A stretch of DNA of 17,834 nt from Porphyromonadaceae bacterium (GCA_003447595.1 DLYT01000106.1:6365-24198); one strand, 5' to 3'. Positions 6,402 through 14,745 are shown, counted from the stretch's first letter. The notes: generated by a model from the sequence alone, not told the origin. Numbers and translations: made by a program.

Positions 6402-8192
6402 ATGATTACAATTGATAAGTTGCGCACTTTTGTTCGTATAGAAGAAAATTTAAAGGAACGGCAAGTTCTGGCTATTTGGGCTAAGGCAGCCGATGATCGT
6501 GTCAAAGAAGGCGAAGCAATTGTAAATGTCCGGTTGAGCGATTTGTATACAAATGATCAAGGCTTATTGGTAATGCGGGCTTATGTGAAAAATAATTTGT
6601 CTAAGTTTAGAGTAGGGGATAGCGTGCGTCTTCATCGTTGTAATCCCAAAGAACCTTTGGCAAAAGCTGTATTGCTTGAAGATAATGGCGATCATCTTGT
6701 TCTCTATTTTGACCGTTATAGTGAAGGCGAGGCTCGTAAACTGGATACGCGACTTAATGACTGGATGATTGATCGTGATTATGCTAACTTTTCGTTTATA
6801 CTGGAGAATGCTTTCTCTACATTGGAATCATCGGATCATAAGTCTCGTATCATGGCTTTGATTAATGGAGCTACAGCTCCGGCTTTTACGAATGATAAAC
6901 TTGAAGAGATTGAATACTTGATAAAAAAGAGTGGTGTTCGCTTTAATGAGAAGCAAAAAGAGGCTTTTTATAAAGCAGTAACTACGAAAAACTTTTACGT
7001 CATACAGGGTCCTCCCGGAACGGGGAAAACGCATGTGCTTGCTTTAATTGCTCTTGTTTTGGCAAAGGTAAAAGGGGAACGTGTCTTAATTACCTCGCAG
7101 ACGCATCGTGCAATTAATAATGCGCTGGTGAAAATTGCAAAGCAAACGGGATATCCGCTTATCGGAAAGATTGGATACCATTATCAGGCTGATGACTTGA
7201 AGTATGAAGGCGGGTGTGTGGCTAATGCCGAGCGCTTGTCGCAATTGTCTGTTGGCGGCGAACGTTTCGATTATTATACATTTAATGAATCTGGCGGTGG
7301 TGTAATATTGGGTGGTAGTTGCTTTCACTTGCATACGGCACGATTAAAGAATACATATTTTGATACGATCATATTCGATGAAGCCGGACAGTTAAACTTG
7401 CCTGTTGCTTTGGCCGGTATGGTGTGTGGAAGTAAATATATCTTTATTGGTGATCACTGTCAAATGAGTCCGATCATTGTGAGTGATGAACACTCGGAGG
7501 AGATGTCGAAGTCTATCTTTGAAACGATTTTTACACATCATCCGGGTACTATGCTCGATACGACATATCGCATGAATGAGGAGATTACAAAGTTTCCGAG
7601 TGATACGTTTTATAAGGGAAAGCTACAGACTTTTGAGTCTGTTAAAAAGCAAACACTTGTGCTTGCGAACACAGCTTATCCTAATATCCTAGGGAATGAA
7701 CGCTCTTGTATCTTTGTAGACTTGGCTCATCAGAAACGTCGCATGGTTTGTGATGAAGAGGCTACTCTTGCTGCAAACTTAATAGCAGATGCTTTGAAGA
7801 ATGGTGTTCCGGCTCATGAAATTGCGGTGATTGCTCCATATCGGGCTCAAGGTCGTTTGATCAGAAAACGGATGTGGGAACACGAAGGTATTGATGAGTC
7901 GGTAATGGATGTGATTGTTGTAGATACAGTAGAACGTATCCAAGGTCAGGAACGTAGTTTGATTCTGATTTCATTGACGTCTAGTGATACCGAACATCTC
8001 AAACGTAGTGCCGACTTCTACTTTCAACCCAATCGCTTGAACGTAGCTTTGACCAGAGCTAAAGAAAAAGTAGTTGTGCTTGGTAGTTGTTATATGTTTG
8101 ACACAAACTCTGATGATTTGAAGCATCGTTTGTGGATTTCATATTTTCGGGATTTTTATTTGTATTGCTGCCGCATTACACAGATAGATTGA
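6402..8192 (+). CDS. Superfamily 1 helicase, UPF1/Dna2-like
   Basis: This is a predicted ATP-dependent helicase of 596 residues. Numbered from the ATG, it has Walker A GPPGTGKT (203-210), Walker B FDEAG (325-329), motif III GDHCQMSP (350-357), a motif IV region TTYRMNEEITKFP, motif V VDTVERIQGQE (507-517) and motif VI LNVALTRAK (546-554). This order is that of SF1B helicases of the UPF1/Dna2 type. The first 200 or so residues lack helicase motifs and include a beta-rich stretch (LSDLYTNDQGLLVMRAYV) that may be a nucleic-acid-binding barrel. There is no fused nuclease domain. I prefer ATG 6402 over TTG 6324 because the candidate promoter lies between them and the extension has no recognisable family sequence. 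Neighbours give no pathway, so a role in DNA repair or RNA metabolism cannot be decided. Confidence 0.9.
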   Translation: MITIDKLRTFVRIEENLKERQVLAIWAKAADDRVKEGEAIVNVRLSDLYTNDQGLLVMRAYVKNNLSKFRVGDSVRLHRCNPKEPLAKAVLLEDNGDHLVLYFDRYSEGEARKLDTRLNDWMIDRDYANFSFILENAFSTLESSDHKSRIMALINGATAPAFTNDKLEEIEYLIKKSGVRFNEKQKEAFYKAVTTKNFYVIQGPPGTGKTHVLALIALVLAKVKGERVLITSQTHRAINNALVKIAKQTGYPLIGKIGYHYQADDLKYEGGCVANAERLSQLSVGGERFDYYTFNESGGGVILGGSCFHLHTARLKNTYFDTIIFDEAGQLNLPVALAGMVCGSKYIFIGDHCQMSPIIVSDEHSEEMSKSIFETIFTHHPGTMLDTTYRMNEEITKFPSDTFYKGKLQTFESVKKQTLVLANTAYPNILGNERSCIFVDLAHQKRRMVCDEEATLAANLIADALKNGVPAHEIAVIAPYRAQGRLIRKRMWEHEGIDESVMDVIVVDTVERIQGQERSLILISLTSSDTEHLKRSADFYFQPNRLNVALTRAKEKVVVLGSCYMFDTNSDDLKHRLWISYFRDFYLYCCRITQID

Positions 8193-8193
8193 G

Positions 8194-8201
8194 TAATTTT
8201 G
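8194..8201 (+). promoter_or_regulatory. Bacteroides -7 promoter element for the GDSL hydrolase gene
   Basis: TAATTTTG is an exact TAnnTTTG match, immediately after the helicase stop codon (8190-8192) and 52 bases before the ATG at 8254. The -33 region is not clear, so cotranscription with the helicase is also possible. Confidence 0.4.
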
Positions 8202-8253
8202 TTGTAAAGATCACAAATTATTGTGGCTGTTTATTGCTAAACAATCCGAAAAT

Positions 8254-8922
8254 ATGAGAAAAACAACAATCTTAGGATATTTGCTTTGTTGTGCTTGTAC
8301 GTTTGTCATGGCGCAAGATGCAAGGAAATATTCAACGTATTATTATCAGCGTGCAACGCTTTTTGAACAACTCCCGATTACATCGAAAGATATCGTTTTT
8401 GTTGGTAATAGTATTACCGACGGAGGGGAGTGGTGTGAACTATTCGATAGCAAGCATGTGAAGAATAGAGGAATCAGTGGAGACGTGGCGATGGGAGTAT
8501 ATGATCGTCTTGATCCGATTGTAAAAGGAAAACCCAAGAAGATATTTCTTTTGATTGGCATCAATGATGTCTCTGCCGGAAGATCTCCTGAAGAGATCAT
8601 GCAGGGCATTGAGATGATTGCTTCAAAAGTTAAGAAGGAGTCTCCGAAAACGAAACTATATATTCAAAGTATCTTACCGGTTAATAAAGATCTGAATATG
8701 TTTCATGGACATACAAGTAAAGGTGATGTTGTAATTGCAACCAATGAATTGATTAAATCCTTTTGTCAGAACAATGGATATACCTTTATAGATCTATATT
8801 CGCAAATGAAGAATACAGGCGATGAAAAGATGAATCCATTGTATACCAATGATGGCTTGCATCTTTTGGGTCCAGGATATATAAAATGGAAAGAAATCAT
8901 AACTCCTTATGTGAAGGAGTAA
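8254..8922 (+). CDS. Secreted GDSL/SGNH-family esterase or lipase
   Basis: This is a predicted SGNH hydrolase, most likely an esterase acting outside the inner membrane. The 222-residue protein starts with a Sec signal peptide (MRKTTILGYLLCCACTFVMA, cleavage near 20). The Cys residues in it do not form a normal lipobox. All four SGNH blocks are present: the nucleophile Ser53 in FVGNSITDG, the block II glycine region in NRGISGD (71-77), Asn104 in LIGINDV, and the Asp200/His203 pair in YTNDGLHLL. Relatives in Bacteroidetes include carbohydrate O-acetyl esterases and lysophospholipase-like enzymes, and the substrate cannot be assigned here. ATG 8254 is chosen over the in-frame TTG at 8221 because it begins a textbook signal peptide. 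The gene ends inside the terminator palindrome. Confidence 0.9.
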   Translation: MRKTTILGYLLCCACTFVMAQDARKYSTYYYQRATLFEQLPITSKDIVFVGNSITDGGEWCELFDSKHVKNRGISGDVAMGVYDRLDPIVKGKPKKIFLLIGINDVSAGRSPEEIMQGIEMIASKVKKESPKTKLYIQSILPVNKDLNMFHGHTSKGDVVIATNELIKSFCQNNGYTFIDLYSQMKNTGDEKMNPLYTNDGLHLLGPGYIKWKEIITPYVKE

Positions 8923-8962
8923 ACAAAAAAGCGATTCAGAATTCTGAATCGCTTTTTTGTTT
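8921..8962. terminator. Perfectly palindromic bidirectional terminator between the GDSL gene and trxB
   Basis: A 42-base perfect inverted repeat has its axis between 8941 and 8942. Its core is GCGATTCAGAA/TTCTGAATCGC, flanked by A6 on the left and T6 on the right. It is therefore a stem followed by a T-run on both strands, terminating two convergent genes. The left arm includes the last two bases of the GDSL stop codon. Confidence 0.9.
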
Positions 8963-8984
8963 CAATTATATGTAAAGCTTGTTT

Positions 8985-9947
8985 TTATGCTTTGTGTTGT
9001 TGTGTAGCAAGGAAGCGTTCTGCTTCAATTGCAGATTTACATCCACTCGCTGCAGCTGTAATTGCTTGGCGGTATGTAGGGTCTGCTACGTCACCTGCAG
9101 CAAATACTCCAGGAACGTTTGTTTTAGGAGATCCGTCGATTGTTTTGATATAACCGATTTCATCAACTTCAACATATTCTTGGAAGATATCTGAGTTTGG
9201 TTTGTGTCCGATAGCAAGGAAGAATCCGTCGATAGCAATATCTACCTTTTCTTCATCTGGTTGTCCCATGCGTTTTACAAGGTGAGCACCTTCTACACCG
9301 TTTTCACCAAATAGACCCAATGTGTTGTGTTCGAATAGTACAGTAATATTTTCTGTGTTAAACACCTCTTGTTGCATAATTTTAGAAGCACGAAGGTGGT
9401 CTTTACGAACGATCAAATATACTTGTTTTGCAAGGCCTGCTAGATAAATAGCTTCTTCGCAAGCTGTATCACCACCGCCTACTACTGCTACATTCTTTTT
9501 ACGATAAAAGAATCCGTCGCAAGTAGCACATGCTGATACGCCCATACCTGCATACTTCGCTTCATCAGGAAGACCAAGGTATTTTGCTGTAGCACCTGTT
9601 GCAATAATTAATGAGTCAGCTTCGATTTGTTTTTCGCCATCAATCGTGATTTTGAAAGGACGTTGGCTAAGATCTGCTTTTGTTGCAAGACCGAAACGGA
9701 TATCAGCACCGAAACGTTGCGCTTGTTTTTTTAGATCTTCCATCATCTCTACGCCGGTAATTCCTTCAGGATAACCTGGGAAATTATCAATCTCAGTAGT
9801 AGTTGTTAATTGTCCGCCTGGTTGCATTCCTTCATAAAGTACTGGAGAAAGGTTTGCACGAGATGCATAAATTGCAGCAGTATATCCAGCAGGACCAGAT
9901 CCAATGATCAGGCACTTTGTTCTTTCGATTGTATTTTCGTTTGCCAT
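8985..9947 (-). CDS. trxB: Thioredoxin-disulfide reductase
   Basis: This cytoplasmic FAD enzyme passes electrons from NADPH to thioredoxin. The 320-residue length matches the low-molecular-weight bacterial TrxB family. Visible motifs are the FAD-binding GSGPAGYTAAIYA (17-29), the second FAD segment ATGATAKYLG, the redox-active CATC (Cys140, Cys143) followed by DGFF, the NADPH-binding GGGDTACEEA (157-166), and the C-terminal FAD motif FAAGDVADPTYRQ (282-294). No residue of the active site is missing. It is the last gene after ftsK and lolA on this strand, 59 bases beyond the lolA stop, with a promoter candidate in that gap. It converges on the GDSL gene and shares its palindromic terminator. 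No thioredoxin gene lies in the window. Confidence 0.97.
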   Translation of the reverse strand: MANENTIERTKCLIIGSGPAGYTAAIYASRANLSPVLYEGMQPGGQLTTTTEIDNFPGYPEGITGVEMMEDLKKQAQRFGADIRFGLATKADLSQRPFKITIDGEKQIEADSLIIATGATAKYLGLPDEAKYAGMGVSACATCDGFFYRKKNVAVVGGGDTACEEAIYLAGLAKQVYLIVRKDHLRASKIMQQEVFNTENITVLFEHNTLGLFGENGVEGAHLVKRMGQPDEEKVDIAIDGFFLAIGHKPNSDIFQEYVEVDEIGYIKTIDGSPKTNVPGVFAAGDVADPTYRQAITAAASGCKSAIEAERFLATQQHKA

Positions 9948-9975
9948 TTTTATCAGTGTTTAGTTGTTTATATCA

Positions 9976-10006
9976 CAAAGTAAGAAAAAAATTAACAATG
10001 GGACAA
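9976..10006 (-). promoter_or_regulatory. Candidate promoter for trxB
   Basis: On the - strand, TTG (10004-10006) is followed after 20 bases by TTACTTTG (9976-9983). This is a one-mismatch match to the Bacteroides -33/-7 arrangement. It begins just past the lolA stop codon and lies 29 bases before the trxB ATG, so trxB can probably be transcribed apart from ftsK-lolA. Confidence 0.45.
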
Positions 10007-10636
10007 CTATCTCAAATCAATAATTTCTATATCAGGATAGTTTGAATCTATAAAGCGAAAAGCCGATTCCGGTTGCTTTTGTTGTGTTTTCCAACTATTC
10101 ACTTGAATATCAATTTTTGCATTATTCTTGTCGACAACCAGTAGGTTCGAGATTTGATTTGTTGTTGTGTTAAACGAAATCGTTATACTCTTCAATTGAG
10201 ATTTCGTTTTAGGTGTCAATTTTATGATTTCAATAGTGCTTCCTTTTTTTCCTAAAGACTCAACTGAATAGTTTTTTGAATAAGACGAAAGCAGTCGTAT
10301 CGGATTAATTTGATCCAACTCGTCTCCTTGTGGAGTAGTAATGTTTACTTCATCATTGTTTTTGAGAAGAACCCACTGTGTTGTTCCGTCATACCAGGTA
10401 TCGGTTTGAGGCGTAGAAAGCATGAATTTGTCGCCATTCATTTGCAGGGTAGCATCAAAAGTATCGGCATTATTGCCAACTTGCTGAGCATTGATCGTTA
10501 GATCAGCTGCTACTCCATTCGAAGCTTTATAGTTGCTTAGAGCCTTTTCTATAATTGTTGAAGCACTTTGAGAAAAGCCTGCTTGCGTAGTTAAAGCAAG
10601 CAGGAATATTGTAGATGCGATTTGGCGTAGTTTCAT
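10007..10636 (-). CDS. lolA: LolA-like periplasmic outer-membrane lipoprotein carrier protein
   Basis: LolA-type chaperones carry lipoproteins across the periplasm to the outer membrane. The 209-residue protein has a Sec signal peptide (MKLRQIASTIFLLALTTQAGFSQ, cleavage near 23). A single beta-rich domain follows, with the family's N-terminal helix (ASTIIEKALSNYKAS) and the DTWYDGTTQWVLL and SYSKNYSVESL segments seen in the half-barrel fold. There is no lipobox, consistent with a soluble carrier. The start codon is 18 bases after the ftsK stop, so the pair is almost certainly cotranscribed, an arrangement I recognise from other Bacteroidetes and one that recalls the ftsK-lolA order of proteobacteria. 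Sequence drift in this family is large. The LolA assignment rests on overall pattern, length and neighbour, not on catalytic residues. Confidence 0.8.
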   Translation of the reverse strand: MKLRQIASTIFLLALTTQAGFSQSASTIIEKALSNYKASNGVAADLTINAQQVGNNADTFDATLQMNGDKFMLSTPQTDTWYDGTTQWVLLKNNDEVNITTPQGDELDQINPIRLLSSYSKNYSVESLGKKGSTIEIIKLTPKTKSQLKSITISFNTTTNQISNLLVVDKNNAKIDIQVNSWKTQQKQPESAFRFIDSNYPDIEIIDLR

Positions 10637-10654
10637 CGTTTTATTTCTTTTGGG

Positions 10655-13273
10655 TTATGATTTTAAGCTATTGATCAATTGCTCGAGGTGATACTCGTCT
10701 TGAATTAATACCTGACGAGCTTTACTGCCCTCGAATGGACCAACAATTCCGGCAGCTTCGAGCTGATCCATTAGTCGACCTGCTCGGTTATATCCGATTG
10801 CAAATTTACGTTGGATAAGAGAAGTGGAACCTTGTTGTTGGATAACGATTAAGCGTGCAGCTTCGTCAAACAAGGCATCGCGATCAGACAAGTCTACGCT
10901 TCCCGGAACCTTATCACCATCGTTATCTCCTACGTATTCCGGTAGTAGGAATGCGGTTGGATAACCTTGTTGACTACCAATGTACGTGCCAATAGCTTCA
11001 ACCTCTGGTGTATCTACAAATGCACACTGCACACGGATCATATCACTTCCTTGAGAGAATAGTAAGTCACCTCGGCCGATAAGCTGATTTGCTCCCGGTG
11101 AGTCGAGGATGGTGCGCGAGTCAATCATCGAAGATACTCTAAACGCAACGCGGGCAGGGAAGTTTGCCTTAATCGTACCGGTAATAATATTTGTAGACGG
11201 ACGTTGCGTCGCGATAATCATATGAATACCTACGGCACGAGCCTTCTGTGCGATACGTGCAATAGGAAGTTCGATTTCTTTACCGGCAGTCATAATCAGA
11301 TCCCCAAACTCATCGATGATAACAACGATGTATGGCATATATTTATGCCCTTTCTCCGGACTAAGTCGGCGGTTGATGAACTTTTCGTTATACTCTTTAA
11401 TGTTACGAGCATGAGCTTTCATTAATAACTCATAGCGATCGTCCATTTCTTTTGTAAGCGAATTAAGTGTTTGTACCACCTTTGTAAAGTCGGTGATAAT
11501 TGCTTTATCCGCATCCGGTAGTTTGGCTAAATAGTGACGCTCAATTGTAGAGTAAATACTAAACTCTACCATTTTAGGGTCGATCATCACAAACTTAAGC
11601 TCAGCCGGATGTTTCTTGTAAAGAAGGGATGTGATGATTGCATTAAGACCTACAGATTTACCTTGACCGGTTGCACCGGCTACCAATACGTGAGGCATCT
11701 TGCAAAGGTCTACCACAAATACATCATTCGTAATTGTTTTACCGAATGCGATAGGTAGATCCATTTTGCATTCTTGAAACTTCTTAGAAGCAATAACGGA
11801 GTGCATCGATACCACTTGACTGTCGCGATTTGGTACTTCAATACCGATTGTTCCTTTACCCGGCATCGGTGCAATGATACGGATACCTAATGCTGAAAGA
11901 CTAAGTGCGATATCGTCTTCAAGATTACGTATTTTAGAAATACGTACGCCTGCTTCAGGTACAATCTCGTAAAGCGTGATTGTAGGGCCAACTGTAGCTT
12001 TAATTGATGCAATTCGGATGCCGTATGTCTCAAGTGTTTGAATAATTTTGTTCTTATTCGCAGTTTGCTCTTCCATATCGACATGTGCTTCGTTTGATTC
12101 GTAACGACGAAGTAAGTCGAGTGTAGGGAAGCTATATCGAGACAAATCTAGTCGAGGATCATATGTGCCCAGTTGTGTTGCATTAAGATCTAGCTCTTCT
12201 GTTGGAACATTAACTTCAAATCCCAGATCTTTATCTTCTTTCGTTTCATTTGCATTGAACTCTTCATCGACGTTTACCGTAGTGACAACAAAGTTGTCTT
12301 TCTGTTTTGGTAAGTCTTTAACTTTCGGTTCGATAAAAGTAGATTCTTCTTTTGGAGCATTAGGCTCCGGTGCAGGTTGAGTATTCTCGATACTTTCCTC
12401 TTCTTCTGTATAAAGTTGTTCACCTGACTGAGTGTAAAACTCATTGTTTACATCAGAAATACTCGGGAACGATGTCTTTTTATTATTTTTCTTTTCTTCA
12501 AGCTCTTCAAGTTCCTCTTCATATACTTCGGAGAAATGAACTTCTTCCGGATCTAGTTCTTGTTCTTGATTAGCTTCGGTAAGAAAAGTAGGAGTCATAA
12601 TCTTTTCTTTTGTACGTTTAAACTTAATCCATGATGTTGGAAACCATCCAAGGTCTAGAATGTATCGAAGAATTGGAATTGTTTTTTCACTCGAAAAGAC
12701 AGCAATGATTGCAAGCATACCCAGTATAATTAAAAATGTACCAGGTTTACCAATGGTGTTGTTTAAGGCCATTGTTATAGTTTCGCCATGCTGTCCGCCT
12801 AAATAAATATACGTGTCTTCGTATCCGCTTTTGAAGAAAAAGCTAAAAAACAAAGAGCCCCATATCATAATAGATGCAGAGAAGCAAAATCGTTTCAGTA
12901 AATGGATGTGGCGAACTTTCATTAATTTCAGTCCCACGGATCCCATATAGAATAAGATGGCTAGAGATGAAATCCCAAACCAGCGGTTGATCATGTATTC
13001 TGATATAAAGGCTCCCCATACTCCGGCCCAGTTACTTACTTGTCCCTGATTACGCAGTAATTCTAACCCTGATATGTTATCTATTTTACTCTGATCTGTT
13101 GCTCCCGTAAAAAAGAAAGAGAGGATAGATAGACCAATGTAAACGGTTAGTATTGAGATAGCAAGTCCGGAAATAAATTGGGTGCGCTCGTTGCCAAATA
13201 ATTTCTTTAATGAGGCGAAACGCACTTTTGGATCTTTATCTGTCGGTTGCTGTTTCGTTGTTTTTTTTGCCAT
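10655..13273 (-). CDS. ftsK: DNA translocase FtsK (FtsK/SpoIIIE family)
   Basis: This septum-anchored, ATP-driven DNA pump moves chromosome ends apart at division and feeds XerCD/dif resolution. The 872-residue protein has four membrane segments (about 33-55, 101-118, 130-147 and 178-194). A strongly acidic linker follows (about 235-365, with an EEELEELEE run). The alpha/beta motor contains Walker A GATGQGKS (533-540) and Walker B IIDEFGD (652-658). The C-terminal winged-helix gamma domain (about 795-860, DEAARLIVIQQQGSTSLIQRKFAIGYNRAGRL) is the part that reads KOPS-like orientation sequences. The linker is short compared with that of E. coli FtsK, giving a total length like SpoIIIE. It is the first gene of the ftsK-lolA unit and is divergent from the DUF5063 cassette. 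Confidence 0.97.
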   Translation of the reverse strand: MAKKTTKQQPTDKDPKVRFASLKKLFGNERTQFISGLAISILTVYIGLSILSFFFTGATDQSKIDNISGLELLRNQGQVSNWAGVWGAFISEYMINRWFGISSLAILFYMGSVGLKLMKVRHIHLLKRFCFSASIMIWGSLFFSFFFKSGYEDTYIYLGGQHGETITMALNNTIGKPGTFLIILGMLAIIAVFSSEKTIPILRYILDLGWFPTSWIKFKRTKEKIMTPTFLTEANQEQELDPEEVHFSEVYEEELEELEEKKNNKKTSFPSISDVNNEFYTQSGEQLYTEEEESIENTQPAPEPNAPKEESTFIEPKVKDLPKQKDNFVVTTVNVDEEFNANETKEDKDLGFEVNVPTEELDLNATQLGTYDPRLDLSRYSFPTLDLLRRYESNEAHVDMEEQTANKNKIIQTLETYGIRIASIKATVGPTITLYEIVPEAGVRISKIRNLEDDIALSLSALGIRIIAPMPGKGTIGIEVPNRDSQVVSMHSVIASKKFQECKMDLPIAFGKTITNDVFVVDLCKMPHVLVAGATGQGKSVGLNAIITSLLYKKHPAELKFVMIDPKMVEFSIYSTIERHYLAKLPDADKAIITDFTKVVQTLNSLTKEMDDRYELLMKAHARNIKEYNEKFINRRLSPEKGHKYMPYIVVIIDEFGDLIMTAGKEIELPIARIAQKARAVGIHMIIATQRPSTNIITGTIKANFPARVAFRVSSMIDSRTILDSPGANQLIGRGDLLFSQGSDMIRVQCAFVDTPEVEAIGTYIGSQQGYPTAFLLPEYVGDNDGDKVPGSVDLSDRDALFDEAARLIVIQQQGSTSLIQRKFAIGYNRAGRLMDQLEAAGIVGPFEGSKARQVLIQDEYHLEQLINSLKS

Positions 13274-13323
13274 ATGTTGAATTCTATTTCTGCTTAATAA
13301 TTGTATTGTTCTGTTTATACTAA

Positions 13324-13354
13324 CAAATTACAGATAATATGTTGAGGTAAACAA
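13324..13354 (-). promoter_or_regulatory. Candidate promoter for ftsK
   Basis: On the - strand, TTG (13352-13354) is followed after 21 bases by TAATTTG (13324-13330), about 50 bases before the ftsK ATG. The -7 box is one base shorter than TAnnTTTG. The trxB candidate can be read with the same TTG-N21-TAnTTTG spacing, which gives some support. Confidence 0.3.
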
Positions 13355-13371
13355 GGTATTTATTTCTAAAA

Positions 13372-13412
13372 TATCGGTATTTGAAGTTTTTTTGTTCAAA
13401 CTTTACCCGATA
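13372..13412. promoter_or_regulatory. Two-part dyad in the ftsK/DUF5063 divergent promoter region
   Basis: TATCGG (13372-13377) pairs with CCGATA (13407-13412), and TTTGAA (13380-13385) pairs with TTCAAA (13395-13400), around a T-rich 9-base centre. Both stems are perfect but are joined by unequal spacers of 2 and 6 bases. It lies between the two divergent promoter candidates and could be an operator or an RNA hairpin. Confidence 0.3.
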
Positions 13413-13462
13413 CTTCATGCAAAGTAATAAAAACAAAATGTGAACGAGAAATAATTATTTCC

Positions 13463-13470
13463 TATTTTTG
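13463..13470 (+). promoter_or_regulatory. Bacteroides -7 promoter element for the DUF5063 cassette
   Basis: TATTTTTG matches TAnnTTTG exactly, 32 bases before the ATG at 13503. TGTG at 13439-13442, 20 bases upstream, is a possible degenerate -33 element. Confidence 0.55.
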
Positions 13471-13502
13471 CAGGACTATACATCATCAAGTAAATAGAAA
13501 TT

Positions 13503-14123
13503 ATGGGACTCAACGAAAATAATCCTGTATTACAGAAAAATACATTGGAATTTGCGGCGGTGGCACTTGAGTATTGTGCGTTCATCGAACAAACACAACA
13601 GCAGAGTAAGGCTATGTTTGTAGATAGAATGACAAAATTATTACCACTGTTGTACATGAGAACGTTACTTTTGCCTGAGGTAGAAGAGGCGGCCGACTTT
13701 TTTCCTGAATATGCTATTACCGAATTCATGTATGACAGTGTTAAGAGTCATGTATCGTCTGTATTAGGCGAAGATGATGCTTACCTCGAAACAGTACATC
13801 CGGATATGCAATATAGTGATACTCCTATCGCATCGTTTATTTCGGAGCAATTGGCAGATATTTATCAGGATCTTGGCAACTTTGTTGCGTTGTACCGTCA
13901 AGGTGAAGAAGAGATTATGGAAGGAGCTTTGGCTCAATGTAAGCAGAATTTTGATGATGTCTGGGGACAATGTCTAGTAAATGCATTACGAGCTTTGCAT
14001 ATGTTGAGAGGAACAATAGACGAAACAGAAACAGATGAAAACACGGCGGCGCATAATCCATGGGGAAATCTTGGATATGACGACGGCGAGGATGATAGGG
14101 AGGAATTAAATGGATGGTTGTAA
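13503..14123 (+). CDS. DUF5063-family protein of unknown function
   Basis: This is a 206-residue, probably cytoplasmic protein with no signal peptide or membrane segment. The sequence looks mainly alpha-helical (NTLEFAAVALEYCAFIEQTQQQSKAMFVDRM, PEVEEAADFFPEYAITEF) and acidic. It ends in a strongly acidic, tryptophan-containing tail (NPWGNLGYDDGEDDREELNGWL). I recognise the family as a conserved Bacteroidales protein without a known activity, and no catalytic motif is evident. Its 3' end overlaps the exonuclease gene by 14 bases, so the two are translationally coupled and probably work in the same process. The context (exonuclease and rRNA methyltransferase downstream) hints at RNA or DNA metabolism, but that is inference only. 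Confidence 0.85.
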   Translation: MGLNENNPVLQKNTLEFAAVALEYCAFIEQTQQQSKAMFVDRMTKLLPLLYMRTLLLPEVEEAADFFPEYAITEFMYDSVKSHVSSVLGEDDAYLETVHPDMQYSDTPIASFISEQLADIYQDLGNFVALYRQGEEEIMEGALAQCKQNFDDVWGQCLVNALRALHMLRGTIDETETDENTAAHNPWGNLGYDDGEDDREELNGWL

Positions 14124-14724
14124 AATAGAGACATCTATAACAAAGGAAGAAGTTGCACTATTGCCAGTAGAAGAATTTCGCGGGCGAGTGATTGAAATAT
14201 ATACAGTACGAGATGCGGAGCGAGCTGTATTGTACTTATCTCAATTTAAGAAGTTGGGTTTTGATACGGAAACAAAGCCAAGTTTTACGAAAGGTAAATC
14301 GCATAAAGTAGCACTGATGCAGATTTCTACGGATGAGGCTTGCTTTTTATTCCGTCTCAATAGGATCGGTATTCCGCCGGTTTTACTTGCTCTACTTACT
14401 AATACCGGGATTCAAAAGATCGGTCTGTCATTGAAAGATGATTTTGGAGCTTTGCGCAAACGTGCACGATTTGAACCTGGTGGATTTATCGATTTACAGA
14501 ATTATGTAAAGGAGTTTGGAATTCAAGATGCGAGTTTGCAAAAGATATATGCATTGTTATTTCATAAGCGTATATCAAAAGGTCAGCGTCTTACTAATTG
14601 GGAAGCGGAGATTTTGACTGAGCCTCAAAAACGATATGCTTCTCTTGATGCATGGGCTTGTCTCAAGATCTATGAAAAGTTGCAACAAAAGAAAGAGCAC
14701 GATCGTCTTTCTTCATTCAAATAA
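14110..14724 (+). CDS. DEDDy-type 3'-5' exonuclease domain protein
   Basis: This is a stand-alone 3'-5' exonuclease of the RNase D/WRN-like DEDD superfamily, 204 residues. Exo I is visible as Asp52 and Glu54 in LGFDTETKPSF. Exo II falls at Asp110 or Asp111 in KIGLSLKDDFGAL. Exo III is the Tyr176/Asp180 pair in RYASLDAW, making it the DEDDy subclass with all four metal-binding acids present. There is no HRDC or helicase domain. Whether the substrate is DNA or structured RNA such as tRNA or rRNA precursors cannot be read from the sequence. The ATG lies inside the DUF5063 gene (14-base overlap), and the methyltransferase ATG follows 21 bases after the stop, so the three form one operon. Confidence 0.9.
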   Translation: MDGCKIETSITKEEVALLPVEEFRGRVIEIYTVRDAERAVLYLSQFKKLGFDTETKPSFTKGKSHKVALMQISTDEACFLFRLNRIGIPPVLLALLTNTGIQKIGLSLKDDFGALRKRARFEPGGFIDLQNYVKEFGIQDASLQKIYALLFHKRISKGQRLTNWEAEILTEPQKRYASLDAWACLKIYEKLQQKKEHDRLSSFK

Positions 14725-14745
14725 TAAATAAACTAAATATACTAT

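Noticed and set aside
8221..8253. Longer GDSL hydrolase start at TTG 8221
   Set aside because: ATG 8254 begins a standard signal peptide (MRKTT followed by a hydrophobic run ending VMA). The extension would bury it.
8293..8313. Lipoprotein signal in the GDSL protein
   Set aside because: The cysteines in LLCCACTF are not preceded by a normal lipobox, and VMA before Gln21 fits ordinary signal peptidase I cleavage.
13415..13729. Open frame on the - strand overlapping the DUF5063 start
   Set aside because: It is antisense to the promoter and the first third of a well-supported gene, and has low-complexity Ser/Phe/Tyr-rich content typical of a reverse-strand shadow.
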